From a virus, in the IMG/VR virus record IMGVR_UViG_3300033273_000240, positions 1 to 21,520 of that record: a DNA stretch of 21,520 nt; one strand, written 5' to 3'. Under the pieces are notes generated by a model. The model made no database searches. It saw only the letters and a list, made by a program, of their open reading frames with translations, and was not told the origin of the DNA. This document shows, one piece after another, positions 1-5,113 of the stretch. Position numbers and translations under genes: made by a program. Position 1 is the stretch's first letter; each line of letters starts with the position of its first letter.

Positions 1-30
1 AAACCAGTTACGCCCATGAAAAAAGGGAGC
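1..30 (-). repeat. Edge-truncated copy of the intergenic cassette
   Basis: These 30 bases are identical to positions 322-351, so the window begins inside another copy of the terminator/conserved-block cassette found between the small leftward genes. The hairpin partner present in the second copy is not preserved here: the GGGAGC arm is followed by different sequence, although the A-run (a T-run on the minus strand) is retained. Confidence 0.8.
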
Positions 31-36
31 CGATGG

Positions 37-222
37 TTAGTTAAACCAACTGCATTGTTGAGCGTACCAATGTTTCTTATCTTTACCTTGGTGCCACGAC
101 CAACCACCATATTCTGAATATTGTTTATCCATAACAGTTCGATTCATATACTCCATCGCTTTTCCAACGTCTGGTGCTTGAATCTCAAAGGTATCTTCAC
201 CTACTTCAAAATAAAATTTCAT
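37..222 (-). CDS. Small hypothetical phage protein (61 aa)
   Basis: I do not recognise this protein. It starts with MKFYFEVGEDTFEI, a beta-strand-like opening, and ends in a Trp/His/Tyr-rich segment (GGWSWHQGKDKKHWYAQQC). The start is supported by a strong ribosome-binding site (AAAGGGGG on the minus strand, about 7 bases upstream) and by a sigma70-like promoter at 252-279. It appears to be a single-gene transcription unit in an array of small leftward genes, the usual setting for phage early or host-takeover proteins. Function unknown; reality as a gene is likely because of the promoter and ribosome-binding site. Confidence 0.7.
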   Translation of the reverse strand: MKFYFEVGEDTFEIQAPDVGKAMEYMNRTVMDKQYSEYGGWSWHQGKDKKHWYAQQCSWFN

Positions 223-236
223 AAAATCCCCCTTTT

Positions 237-258
237 AAAGTTTACATATTTATTTTAC
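237..258 (-). repeat. Promoter-proximal 22-bp repeat, copy 1
   Basis: The 22 bases at 237-258 recur exactly at 647-668. Read on the minus strand, the repeat carries the TAAAAT -10 hexamer and the start of the 5' leader of the downstream gene. The two leaders therefore share sequence around the transcription start, which points to common regulation of the two small genes. Confidence 0.8.
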
Positions 259-279
259 ATTATCTAAGTAAATGATCAA
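252..279 (-). promoter_or_regulatory. Sigma70-like promoter for the 37-222 gene
   Basis: On the minus strand there is a TTGATC -35 (plus-strand 274-279), a 16-base spacer and a TAAAAT -10 (252-257). The same spacing and -10 recur at the second cassette (662-689), where the -35 is a perfect TTGACA. An AT-rich tract (about 281-300) lies just upstream and could act as an UP element. Confidence 0.6.
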
Positions 280-283
280 GTAA

Positions 284-351
284 AAAATTTTCTTAAATAA
301 TGAGTTAATCGATATACTTTGAAACCAGTTACGCCCATGAAAAAAGGGAGC
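284..351 (-). repeat. Conserved intergenic block, complete copy
   Basis: This block lies between a terminator and a promoter. It is similar to 706-754 and overlaps in sequence with 1-30. The best conserved part contains TTAATCGATATACTTTGA followed by ACCAGTTAC. On the minus strand it has an open frame of 20 codons (276-338) whose VTG-x-KVYRL pattern is shared with the second copy, but the start codon directly follows the terminator T-run, so I treat it as a regulatory repeat first. Confidence 0.65.
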
Positions 352-361
352 TGGAGCTCCC
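340..361 (-). terminator. Intrinsic terminator after the 367-621 gene
   Basis: A hairpin with arms GGGAGC (346-351) and GCTCCC (356-361) and a 4-base loop is followed on the minus strand by a run of six T (340-345). It begins 5 bases past the stop codon of the 367-621 gene. Confidence 0.85.
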
Positions 362-366
362 CTGAT

Positions 367-621
367 TCAATCCAAAAGAACCATGTACTCTTTTGGAAAA
401 TACTCTCGGAACCAAGCCAGCCCAGCCCGAACATGCTCCCATTGCTTGGTGTACTCAGCACCAATGATGCAGTCATACATTGCAACTGCGTCTGGAGGTA
501 ATTCGCAAGATCCTCCCATGATTGGATTAGTTACAACTTCGGGCTCATCACCAAACCTTATCCCTTCGAAGATTGCTGGGATAGGTCTTTCAGCTGAGAT
601 TGGATTTTCTATTGTTTTCAT
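367..621 (-). CDS. Small hypothetical phage protein (84 aa)
   Basis: I do not recognise this protein. It is mostly polar and acidic, with a Pro/Gly-rich first half (around IPAIFEGIRFGDEP) and an aromatic C-terminal half (EHVRAGLAWFREYFPKEY). The start is supported by a GGGAG ribosome-binding site about 7 bases upstream. It lies neatly between its own promoter (662-689, the best in the window) and its own terminator (340-361), so it is a monocistronic unit. No domain assignment can be made by eye; a phage early or accessory role is inferred only from position. Confidence 0.75.
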   Translation of the reverse strand: MKTIENPISAERPIPAIFEGIRFGDEPEVVTNPIMGGSCELPPDAVAMYDCIIGAEYTKQWEHVRAGLAWFREYFPKEYMVLLD

Positions 622-646
622 AATAACTCCCTTTTGTGGTTTATAA

Positions 647-668
647 AAAGTTTACATATTTATTTTAC
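647..668 (-). repeat. Promoter-proximal 22-bp repeat, copy 2
   Basis: Exact copy of 237-258, covering the -10 region and early leader of the 367-621 gene. See copy 1. Confidence 0.8.
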
Positions 669-689
669 GCTTTAACCCTTATATGTCAA
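662..689 (-). promoter_or_regulatory. Strong sigma70-like promoter for the 367-621 gene
   Basis: On the minus strand there is a consensus TTGACA -35 (plus-strand 684-689), a 16-base spacer and a TAAAAT -10 (662-667). This is the closest match to the bacterial consensus that I found in the window, fitting a gene read by host RNA polymerase early in infection. Confidence 0.75.
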
Positions 690-705
690 GTGCCAAGACA
701 ATATA

Positions 706-754
706 AAAATTTTCTTAATAATGTAATTAATCGATATACTTTGATACCAGTTAC
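706..754 (-). repeat. Conserved intergenic block, diverged copy
   Basis: Similar to 284-332. It shares AAAATTTTCTTAA, TTAATCGATATACTTTGA and ACCAGTTAC with only a few substitutions and no net length change. It lies immediately upstream of the -35 of the 662-689 promoter, as in the other copy, so it may hold an upstream activating or operator site. Confidence 0.65.
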
Positions 755-760
755 TGTGAC

Positions 761-814
761 TCATACTTCTACTTCTACTGTGAACTTCATTTTTACTGTA
801 TCAAATTCAATCAT
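761..814 (-). CDS. Possible 17-codon ORF or remnant
   Basis: A 17-residue reading frame (MIEFDTVKMKFTVEVEV) has a good GGAG ribosome-binding site 4 bases upstream of its ATG, but the T-run of the terminator at 825-854 lies directly before it and no separate promoter is visible. After its TGA stop the same frame continues into the conserved block as VTVTGIKVYRL, matching the frame of the other copy. It could be a broken small gene, a readthrough product, or chance. Confidence in a functional peptide is low. Confidence 0.3.
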   Translation of the reverse strand: MIEFDTVKMKFTVEVEV

Positions 815-824
815 AATATTCTCC

Positions 825-854
825 TAAAAAAAAGAAGGGACCCTTGCGGGTCCC
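825..854 (-). terminator. Intrinsic terminator ending the 1719-868 gene cluster
   Basis: Seven-base arms GGGACCC (837-843) and GGGTCCC (848-854) with a 4-base loop are followed on the minus strand by TTC and eight T (825-832). It begins 13 bases past the stop codon of the 868-1074 gene. Confidence 0.92.
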
Positions 855-867
855 TAGGGAGTAAAGA

Positions 868-1074
868 CTACGGATGGATGTAGCCTTCATGGATGAGCTG
901 TTTCGCTGTTCTACCAAACCAGCCTTGAAGTTTCCAAGCCAGCCCGGTATCAACTAGGTATTGCCACGCCTCAAGATAGTCAGCTTCATTGTCACATTCA
1001 ATGTAACCCTCAGCAATTCCCACCGCGTTGGCCTGGATATATTTTTTATGATCATAATGTGTTGTCTTGTCCAT
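868..1074 (-). CDS. Small phage protein of the TGLAWxLQGWFGRTA type (68 aa)
   Basis: The second half, with LVDTGLAWKLQGWFGRTA around residues 41-58 and an ending of LIHEGYIHP, matches a small protein family I remember as widespread in marine and enteric phages (possibly DUF7417; number from memory, not checked). No function is known to me. A GGAGG ribosome-binding site (1083-1087) lies 8 bases before the ATG. The gene overlaps the 3' end of the 1052-1240 gene by 23 bases, so the two are probably translationally coupled, and it is last in the leftward cluster before the terminator at 825-854. Confidence 0.85.
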   Translation of the reverse strand: MDKTTHYDHKKYIQANAVGIAEGYIECDNEADYLEAWQYLVDTGLAWKLQGWFGRTAKQLIHEGYIHP

Positions 1075-1240
1075 TGTCTGGTCCTCCGTCGTGACTACTA
1101 AAATAAAATTCTAAACGCGCCGCAACGACTTTCTTGTTACACTCGTCACAGCACTGTTCATCCGTTGTTTTCAAAGGCCAAGGATTGTTTCCCCAGCCTT
1201 CAAAAGTTTTGTCGCACAAACAACAAGTCTTATTTTCCAT
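1052..1240 (-). CDS. Small zinc-finger-like phage protein (62 aa)
   Basis: Two paired-cysteine knuckles, C6-x2-C9 and C31-x2-C34, bracket a WGNNPWPL segment, an arrangement seen in many small phage proteins of unknown role. The cysteines should bind one zinc ion. The tail (residues 45-62) is acidic and Gly/Asn-rich. A GGAGG ribosome-binding site (1247-1251) sits 6 bases before the ATG. The gene overlaps its upstream neighbour (stop at 1230) by 11 bases and its downstream neighbour by 23, marking a tight operon. A role in binding nucleic acid or a host protein is possible but not shown. Confidence 0.85.
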   Translation of the reverse strand: MENKTCCLCDKTFEGWGNNPWPLKTTDEQCCDECNKKVVAARLEFYFSSHDGGPDNGQDNTL

Positions 1241-1400
1241 TGTTTGCCTCCTCGATCATTTCATCCACCAGCTTACTACAGTAATTCACAGTCCAAGCAC
1301 ATGCTGTAAGTGGATTGGTTGTTGAGTTAATCAACGCGTGAAGATGATCACGGCTTTCTGGTACTACAAACATTTCTGCTTTCTTAATTGGATTTTCCAT
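1230..1400 (-). CDS. Small hypothetical phage protein (56 aa)
   Basis: The open frame extends upstream to 1565, but the start at 1398-1400 is chosen because it has a GGGAGA ribosome-binding site (1406-1411) 5 bases upstream and because the longer version would run through the terminator at 1419-1444 and into the 1450-1719 gene. The protein begins MENPIKKAEMFVVPESR and ends in an acidic helix (LVDEMIEEANNGK). It appears helical and soluble. I do not recognise it. It is first of three overlapping genes read leftward. Confidence 0.75.
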   Translation of the reverse strand: MENPIKKAEMFVVPESRDHLHALINSTTNPLTACAWTVNYCSKLVDEMIEEANNGK

Positions 1401-1418
1401 TTCAATCTCCCTTTGATT

Positions 1419-1444
1419 AAAAAAGAAGGGGGGGCTTTCGCCCC
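1419..1444 (-). terminator. Intrinsic terminator after the 1450-1719 gene
   Basis: On the minus strand a GGGGC-GAAA-GCCCC hairpin (plus-strand 1431-1444) is followed by further C residues, TTC and a six-base T-run (1419-1424). It lies directly before the ribosome-binding site of the next gene (1230-1400), so it probably works as a partial terminator that sets expression levels inside the cluster. Confidence 0.8.
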
Positions 1445-1449
1445 ACTCC

Positions 1450-1719
1450 TTACAGGTACCTCTCGATCCGCTCGAGAAAGTCTGCTCGGGCAGACTCCCA
1501 GCAAGCATCCGGATCAGCCGGATCCTCCATGAAGTAATTGCCCGACCAAGTGTGAGTGTGATCACTCACATCAAACCTCCAAGTTACGAACTTGGAAGCG
1601 TCATCGTACAGCTGACCAAGAACAACACCATCACCATGTTCTTGCTCCATCACAGCTAAGACTTTTGCAAGTCCGTTAGCTGTTGACTTACCAACTGTTA
1701 GGTTAAATTTCTTTTCCAT
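1450..1719 (-). CDS. Small hypothetical phage protein (89 aa)
   Basis: It starts MEKKFNLTVGKSTANGLAK with a GGGAG ribosome-binding site 7 bases upstream. The middle contains acidic stretches and the pair FVTWRFDVSDHTHTW, suggesting a small alpha/beta fold. The C-terminus (ACWESARADFLERIERYL) is a likely amphipathic helix. No family is recognised. It is the first gene of the leftward cluster, and the AT-rich sequence upstream (about 1795-1850) should hold its promoter, though I could not fix a convincing -35/-10 pair. Confidence 0.75.
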   Translation of the reverse strand: MEKKFNLTVGKSTANGLAKVLAVMEQEHGDGVVLGQLYDDASKFVTWRFDVSDHTHTWSGNYFMEDPADPDACWESARADFLERIERYL

Positions 1720-2196
1720 GTTTATCTCCCTTTGAGATGTTAACTTTGTTGCTTATTTGCAACACCCTGTGGATCTATCTCCCCCATCCATATAAATATC
1801 TTCTCATACTTTTATTAATAAGTCAACTATTATTTTACTAATGTTCACCAGGCAGAGAAGCTGGGTCCGAACGTTATGTTAAATCCCAGACCCAGACCCA
1901 GAAAATCTTGATTGCCAGGCCCGACCCACCCCCGACCCACCGCGTAATAATGTAATAATTTTATTTTTGTATATACACTAAGACTTACACAAATGACCAG
2001 ACAAAATCTGGAATACTAGACCCCCACCCCCCTCTATATGTAAAGTACCCCCTTGATGGTACCTTGAATGATTCCTATTTCTGAAAAATATTTTGCAAAG
2101 CGTATAGTTGGCGTATGAAATTTATATTTAAATACTTAGATGAGATTGTGGCGCTCGGTTTGAGCTTGACGTTCTATGTGATCTGGCTATACTTAC
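1720..2196. other. Non-coding, repeat-rich intergenic region
   Basis: Apart from a doubtful 31-codon ORF at its right end, this stretch holds no gene. It contains several short structures: a hairpin TGTTGC/GCAACA (1747-1764); CTGGGTC (1861-1867) with two overlapping complements GACCCAG (1889-1901); a tandem pair of CCCGACCCAC (1920-1929 and 1931-1940); a doubled GTAATAAT at about 1944-1959; a hairpin CCAGA/TCTGG (1997-2011); C-runs at about 2020-2032; and GTACC/GGTAC (2045-2062). Such a mixture of repeats next to the packaging genes would fit a replication origin, a packaging (pac/cos) site or a control region, but nothing here decides between them. Confidence 0.5.
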
Positions 2197-2210
2197 TTAT
2201 AACTCTTTAG
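2115..2210 (+). CDS. Doubtful 31-codon membrane peptide ORF
   Basis: An ATG-initiated frame encodes MKFIFKYLDEIVALG followed by a hydrophobic stretch with LTFYVIWLYLLITL, i.e. a short basic/acidic head and one membrane-spanning helix. There is no clear ribosome-binding site, and its last 14 bases overlap the 3' end of the oppositely oriented SprT-like gene. The composition is what one would expect of a real small membrane peptide, but chance cannot be excluded. Confidence 0.25.
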   Translation: MKFIFKYLDEIVALGLSLTFYVIWLYLLITL

Positions 2211-2541
2211 GGTCAAACCCATACAAGGAGGCAATATGTTTAATGATGACTTTAAAACGTTTGTTGTCATGGCTGTCGTAGTCTTCATCTTTTTCCTTAT
2301 ACACAGCTAAGTGAGCCATCTCGTGCAGTAGGGTTTTGCATATGGTATCGAAGTGACCATTCTTAGTGCTACTTATATAAATCGTATTTTCTTCTGGGGC
2401 AAACTCACCCATAATATCTTTGCGACGGGTGACTTTAAGTTTAATCTGATGAGCATGAGGCATATTCAGTTTATTAAACGGAGGCATTTTGACAAAGATC
2501 TTATATAAGAGTTTAAGGTTTTCATCAGTGAGTAGGGTCAT
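2197..2541 (-). CDS. SprT-like zinc metalloprotein (114 aa)
   Basis: The core LLHEMAHLAV (residues 71-80) is the HExxH zinc-binding and catalytic motif of the SprT/zincin families. A third candidate ligand is His91 in DSHDNKRF, corresponding to the HGxxF-type motif of SprT proteins. A strand ENTIYISS precedes the motif, as in SprT-like folds. At 114 residues it is a minimal SprT domain without the C-terminal zinc ribbon. SprT-like proteins are common in phages; eukaryotic SPRTN cleaves DNA-protein crosslinks, but the phage role is unknown. The start is preceded by AGGTAGG. It is the only predicted enzyme in the leftward block. Confidence 0.8.
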   Translation of the reverse strand: MTLLTDENLKLLYKIFVKMPPFNKLNMPHAHQIKLKVTRRKDIMGEFAPEENTIYISSTKNGHFDTICKTLLHEMAHLAVYKEKDEDYDSHDNKRFKVIIKHIASLYGFDPKEL

Positions 2542-2599
2542 GAACGAGACCTACCTAAAGACCATAGGTTGATTGGACCAAACTCTGTATCTTTCCACT

Positions 2600-2800
2600 C
2601 TATAGACATGTCTTTGGATGTTTAGGAATAAAACCTTCTGGTAAATATAAATAGTTTTGGTGAATACAAGCGGTTGACCATTGTTTAAATTCGCCTTGTA
2701 CGCATTCTTGAAAATATTGATTGGCGTGGGCACAGCTAGCGAAGTTACCTATGTACTGTCGATCATTATCTAAATACAAATATAAAACCCACTCAAACAT
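2600..2800 (-). CDS. Small hypothetical phage protein (66 aa)
   Basis: The sequence starts MFEWVLYLYLDNDRQYIGNF and continues with Cys, Trp and Tyr residues (SCAHANQYFQECV, KQWSTACIHQNYLYLP). This looks like a compact one-domain protein similar in style to small marine-phage proteins, with no known function. A competing frame at 2551-2733 lacks comparable composition and is rejected. No real ribosome-binding site is present. Instead a perfect TATAAT lies only 6 bases upstream of the ATG, so the mRNA may be nearly leaderless. Read away from the terminase operon. Confidence 0.65.
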   Translation of the reverse strand: MFEWVLYLYLDNDRQYIGNFASCAHANQYFQECVQGEFKQWSTACIHQNYLYLPEGFIPKHPKTCL

Positions 2801-2806
2801 TTTACC

Positions 2807-2835
2807 ATTATACTCTTTTTGAATTATTATGTTAC
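2807..2835 (-). promoter_or_regulatory. Leftward promoter in the divergent region
   Basis: On the minus strand there is a GTAACA -35 (2830-2835), a 17-base spacer and a perfect TATAAT -10 (2807-2812). The expected transcription start falls at the ATG of the 2600-2800 gene. Confidence 0.5.
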
Positions 2836-2847
2836 AATTCGTTTTAT
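2819..2847 (+). promoter_or_regulatory. Weak candidate rightward promoter for the packaging/head operon
   Basis: TTGAAT (2819-2824) is separated by 17 bases from TTTTAT (2842-2847), interleaved with the leftward promoter. The -10 is poor, so true late expression may use another signal or a phage factor. The first gene begins at 2881. Confidence 0.3.
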
Positions 2848-2880
2848 TAGCTGCAAATCAAAAGGTGTAAACAGCAACAC

Positions 2881-3468
2881 ATGTCAAAGAACTCAATAAC
2901 ACAAGATGCGTTAGACGACTTTTTGTTTCCAACAGTGGAGTCTGATATTCCTATACCTAAGTCGCAAAAAGAAGCGATGCATGATTTAAAAATGGAAGAG
3001 GAAGTTCAAGTTCGAGCAAAGACAATCAAAGCTTTATCAGATATTACCGGGGATGACATTACGCCAGACGCTGAGCAAATGCAAGAAGCCGAAGAGATGG
3101 CAAAGAAGATGATGAAAGACCCGAGTTTAAAAGTAGACTACGCAAAATATCCAAATGAGACAATGGCGTACTTAGCGGGTATGGTGTCTCAAACAAATTG
3201 TATGATTGTAGAAGAGCTAGCAGACTTTAAATTACACATTGTGAACAGATTATTACAAGAAGCAGAGACAGGGAAGACAGCACGAGACCGCATATCTGCA
3301 TTAAAGACGTTAGGCGAAGTGGATGGTGTGGATGCATTCAAGAAAAAAACAGAAATTACACACATTAATAAATCAGGTAAAGAGCTTGAAGAAGAGCTAA
3401 AAAAGACTATTGAGGAGCTAAAAGGTCGTGTTATTGAAGGTGAAGTAATAGAAAACGACGATGATTAG
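2881..3468 (+). CDS. Putative terminase small subunit
   Basis: This 195-residue, highly charged and helical protein lies directly upstream of, and overlaps by 8 bases, the terminase large subunit gene, which is the standard place for the DNA-recognition subunit. The middle (residues about 60-150) is predicted helical with a heptad-like pattern, and the C-terminus (EELEEELKKTIEELKGRV) looks like the acidic helix through which small subunits contact the large one. No clear helix-turn-helix is visible by eye, so the call rests mostly on position and overall character. A weak AAGGTG site precedes the ATG. Confidence 0.7.
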   Translation: MSKNSITQDALDDFLFPTVESDIPIPKSQKEAMHDLKMEEEVQVRAKTIKALSDITGDDITPDAEQMQEAEEMAKKMMKDPSLKVDYAKYPNETMAYLAGMVSQTNCMIVEELADFKLHIVNRLLQEAETGKTARDRISALKTLGEVDGVDAFKKKTEITHINKSGKELEEELKKTIEELKGRVIEGEVIENDDD

Positions 3469-4987
3469 TAAAAAAGAACTAGATTCGTTGAAAAAAGCAA
3501 TTCCTCACATGTCTGAAACAGAAAGGCGTGAGAAATTACAGCTATTAACAGAGTATAAAAAGCAATTAACTAAGGATAGAGGGTCTAAAAGGTTTTTAGA
3601 CTTTATCTCTCATGTTTACCCTAACTATATTATAGGAGAACATCATCGGCGACTGGCTCAACTCTTTGAAGACATTGCTATGGGCAAAAAGAAAAGGATT
3701 ATTGTCAACATTGCACCTCGACACGGTAAGAGCGAACTTATCTCCTATCTGGCTCCAGCATGGTTCTTGGGTAAACACCCGACTAAAAAGGTTATTATGG
3801 CATCTCACACTGCAGACCTTGCGGTTAACTTTGGTCGTCGAGTCCGTAACCTCGTGGGTAGTGATTCGTACAAAGATGTGTTTCCAAATGTTGAGTTGCA
3901 AGCAGACTCTAAATCGGCTTCGAGATGGGGTACTAATTTTAATGGTGAGTATTTTGCCATTGGTGTTGGTGGCGCTCTTGCTGGACGCGGGGCTGACCTC
4001 TTTATCATCGACGACCCTCACTCAGAACAAGATGCAAAACTTGGAAAGCCAGATGTATTCTTACCAGCATGGGAATGGTTTCAATCAGGTCCCTTACAAC
4101 GGCTTATGCCCGGAGGAGCGATTATTGTCGTTATGACAAGATGGTCTAAATTAGACCTGACAGGACAGATTGTGAACCAAATGGTTAAGAATGATGAGGT
4201 AGATGAATGGGAAGTTGTTGAATTTCCTGCTATTTTAGAAGATAAAAATGGTGAAGAAGTCTCATTATGGCCTGAATTTTGGAGTTTAGAAGAATTAAGA
4301 GCTAGACGTGCAGCTTTAGATGTTCGATATTGGAACGCACAGTACATGCAAAACCCAGTATCCGAAGAAGGTGCATTAATTAAGAGAGAATGGTGGAATA
4401 TATGGGAAGAAGAGAACCCACCTGCCTGTGAATTCATCATAATGACGCTAGATGCGGCGCAAGAAGCTAATACTCGGGCAGATTATAATGCATTAACGAC
4501 TTGGGGCGTGTTTTTTAACGAAGAAACTAATAATTATAATATAATATTGCTAAATGCAATTAAAAAACGGTTAGAATTCCCTGAATTAAAGGAAATGTGT
4601 ATTGAAGAATACCGAGATTGGGAGCCTGACTCGTTTATTGTAGAGAAAAAATCAAATGGTGCTGCACTCTATCAAGAGTTTAGACGGATGGGTATACCTG
4701 TAGGGGAGTTTACTCCAGGTAAAGGACAAGATAAGATTAGTCGAGTCAATGCAATCTCTGATTTATTTAGTTCAGGTATTGTTTGGGCTCCTGATCGACG
4801 TTGGGCAGAAGAAGTTGTTGAGGAATGTAATGACTTTCCTAGTGGTGCAAACGATGACTTAGTTGATGCAACAACTCTTGCTTTGTTACGTTTTAGGCAA
4901 GGTGGGTTTATAAGGTTACCAAGTGATGAAGAAGATGAGATCCCTGTGTTTAGAGGACACGGTCACAAGCGATTATATGCTGTATAA
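3461..4987 (+). CDS. terL: Terminase large subunit (DNA-packaging ATPase/nuclease)
   Basis: The motor that pumps DNA into the prohead and cuts it. All expected motifs are visible: Walker A APRHGKSE (residues 85-92), Walker B LFIIDDPH (180-187), a coupling-type motif around MTRWSK (225-230), and the C-terminal RNase H-like nuclease with acidic residues D331 (MTLDAA), E395 (FIVEKKSNG) and D466/D469 (NDDLVDATTLALLRFR). The length, 508 residues, is normal. The N-terminal helix-rich part is short. It overlaps the small subunit gene by 8 bases, and its last codons overlap a small membrane ORF. Confidence 0.96.
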   Translation: MISKKELDSLKKAIPHMSETERREKLQLLTEYKKQLTKDRGSKRFLDFISHVYPNYIIGEHHRRLAQLFEDIAMGKKKRIIVNIAPRHGKSELISYLAPAWFLGKHPTKKVIMASHTADLAVNFGRRVRNLVGSDSYKDVFPNVELQADSKSASRWGTNFNGEYFAIGVGGALAGRGADLFIIDDPHSEQDAKLGKPDVFLPAWEWFQSGPLQRLMPGGAIIVVMTRWSKLDLTGQIVNQMVKNDEVDEWEVVEFPAILEDKNGEEVSLWPEFWSLEELRARRAALDVRYWNAQYMQNPVSEEGALIKREWWNIWEEENPPACEFIIMTLDAAQEANTRADYNALTTWGVFFNEETNNYNIILLNAIKKRLEFPELKEMCIEEYRDWEPDSFIVEKKSNGAALYQEFRRMGIPVGEFTPGKGQDKISRVNAISDLFSSGIVWAPDRRWAEEVVEECNDFPSGANDDLVDATTLALLRFRQGGFIRLPSDEEDEIPVFRGHGHKRLYAV

Positions 4988-5111
4988 TTTTGCAAACATA
5001 TTATGGAAACTTATTTGGTGGGCTTGGCGACTACTAAACATTACTCATTTAATTTTATTAATTATATTAAATTTATTAGAACTACAAGTAAAAAAATTAT
5101 TTAGGAACTAA
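4977..5111 (+). CDS. Small membrane protein ORF between terL and portal (44 aa)
   Basis: An ATG inside the last codons of terL opens a 44-codon frame. A basic/aromatic segment (ILWKLIWWAWRLL) is followed by a hydrophobic helix (THLILLIILNLLEL) and a basic end (QVKKLFRN). It fills the 126-base gap between terL and the portal gene almost completely, with the portal ribosome-binding site in its last codons. The upstream site is weak (AGGA about 14 bases before). Candidate roles are a holin-like or otherwise membrane-active peptide, but this is a guess. The gap is AT-rich, which also favours hydrophobic codons by chance. Confidence 0.45.
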   Translation: MLYNFANILWKLIWWAWRLLNITHLILLIILNLLELQVKKLFRN

Positions 5112-5113
5112 CT

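Noticed and set aside
1230-1565. Longer version of the small leftward gene (111 aa)
   Set aside because: It would run through an intrinsic terminator and overlap most of the 1450-1719 gene; the ribosome-binding site supports the start at 1400.
2551-2733. Alternative minus-strand ORF next to the SprT-like gene
   Set aside because: It overlaps the 2600-2800 gene, which has better composition and a promoter.
3596-4440. Several minus- and plus-strand ORFs inside terL
   Set aside because: Out-of-frame shadows of the clearly conserved terminase; they lack ribosome-binding sites and recognisable domains.
4923-5111. Longer version of the small membrane ORF starting deep inside terL
   Set aside because: The extra N-terminal residues are only the shifted reading of the terL C-terminus; the start at 4977 gives a sensible membrane peptide.
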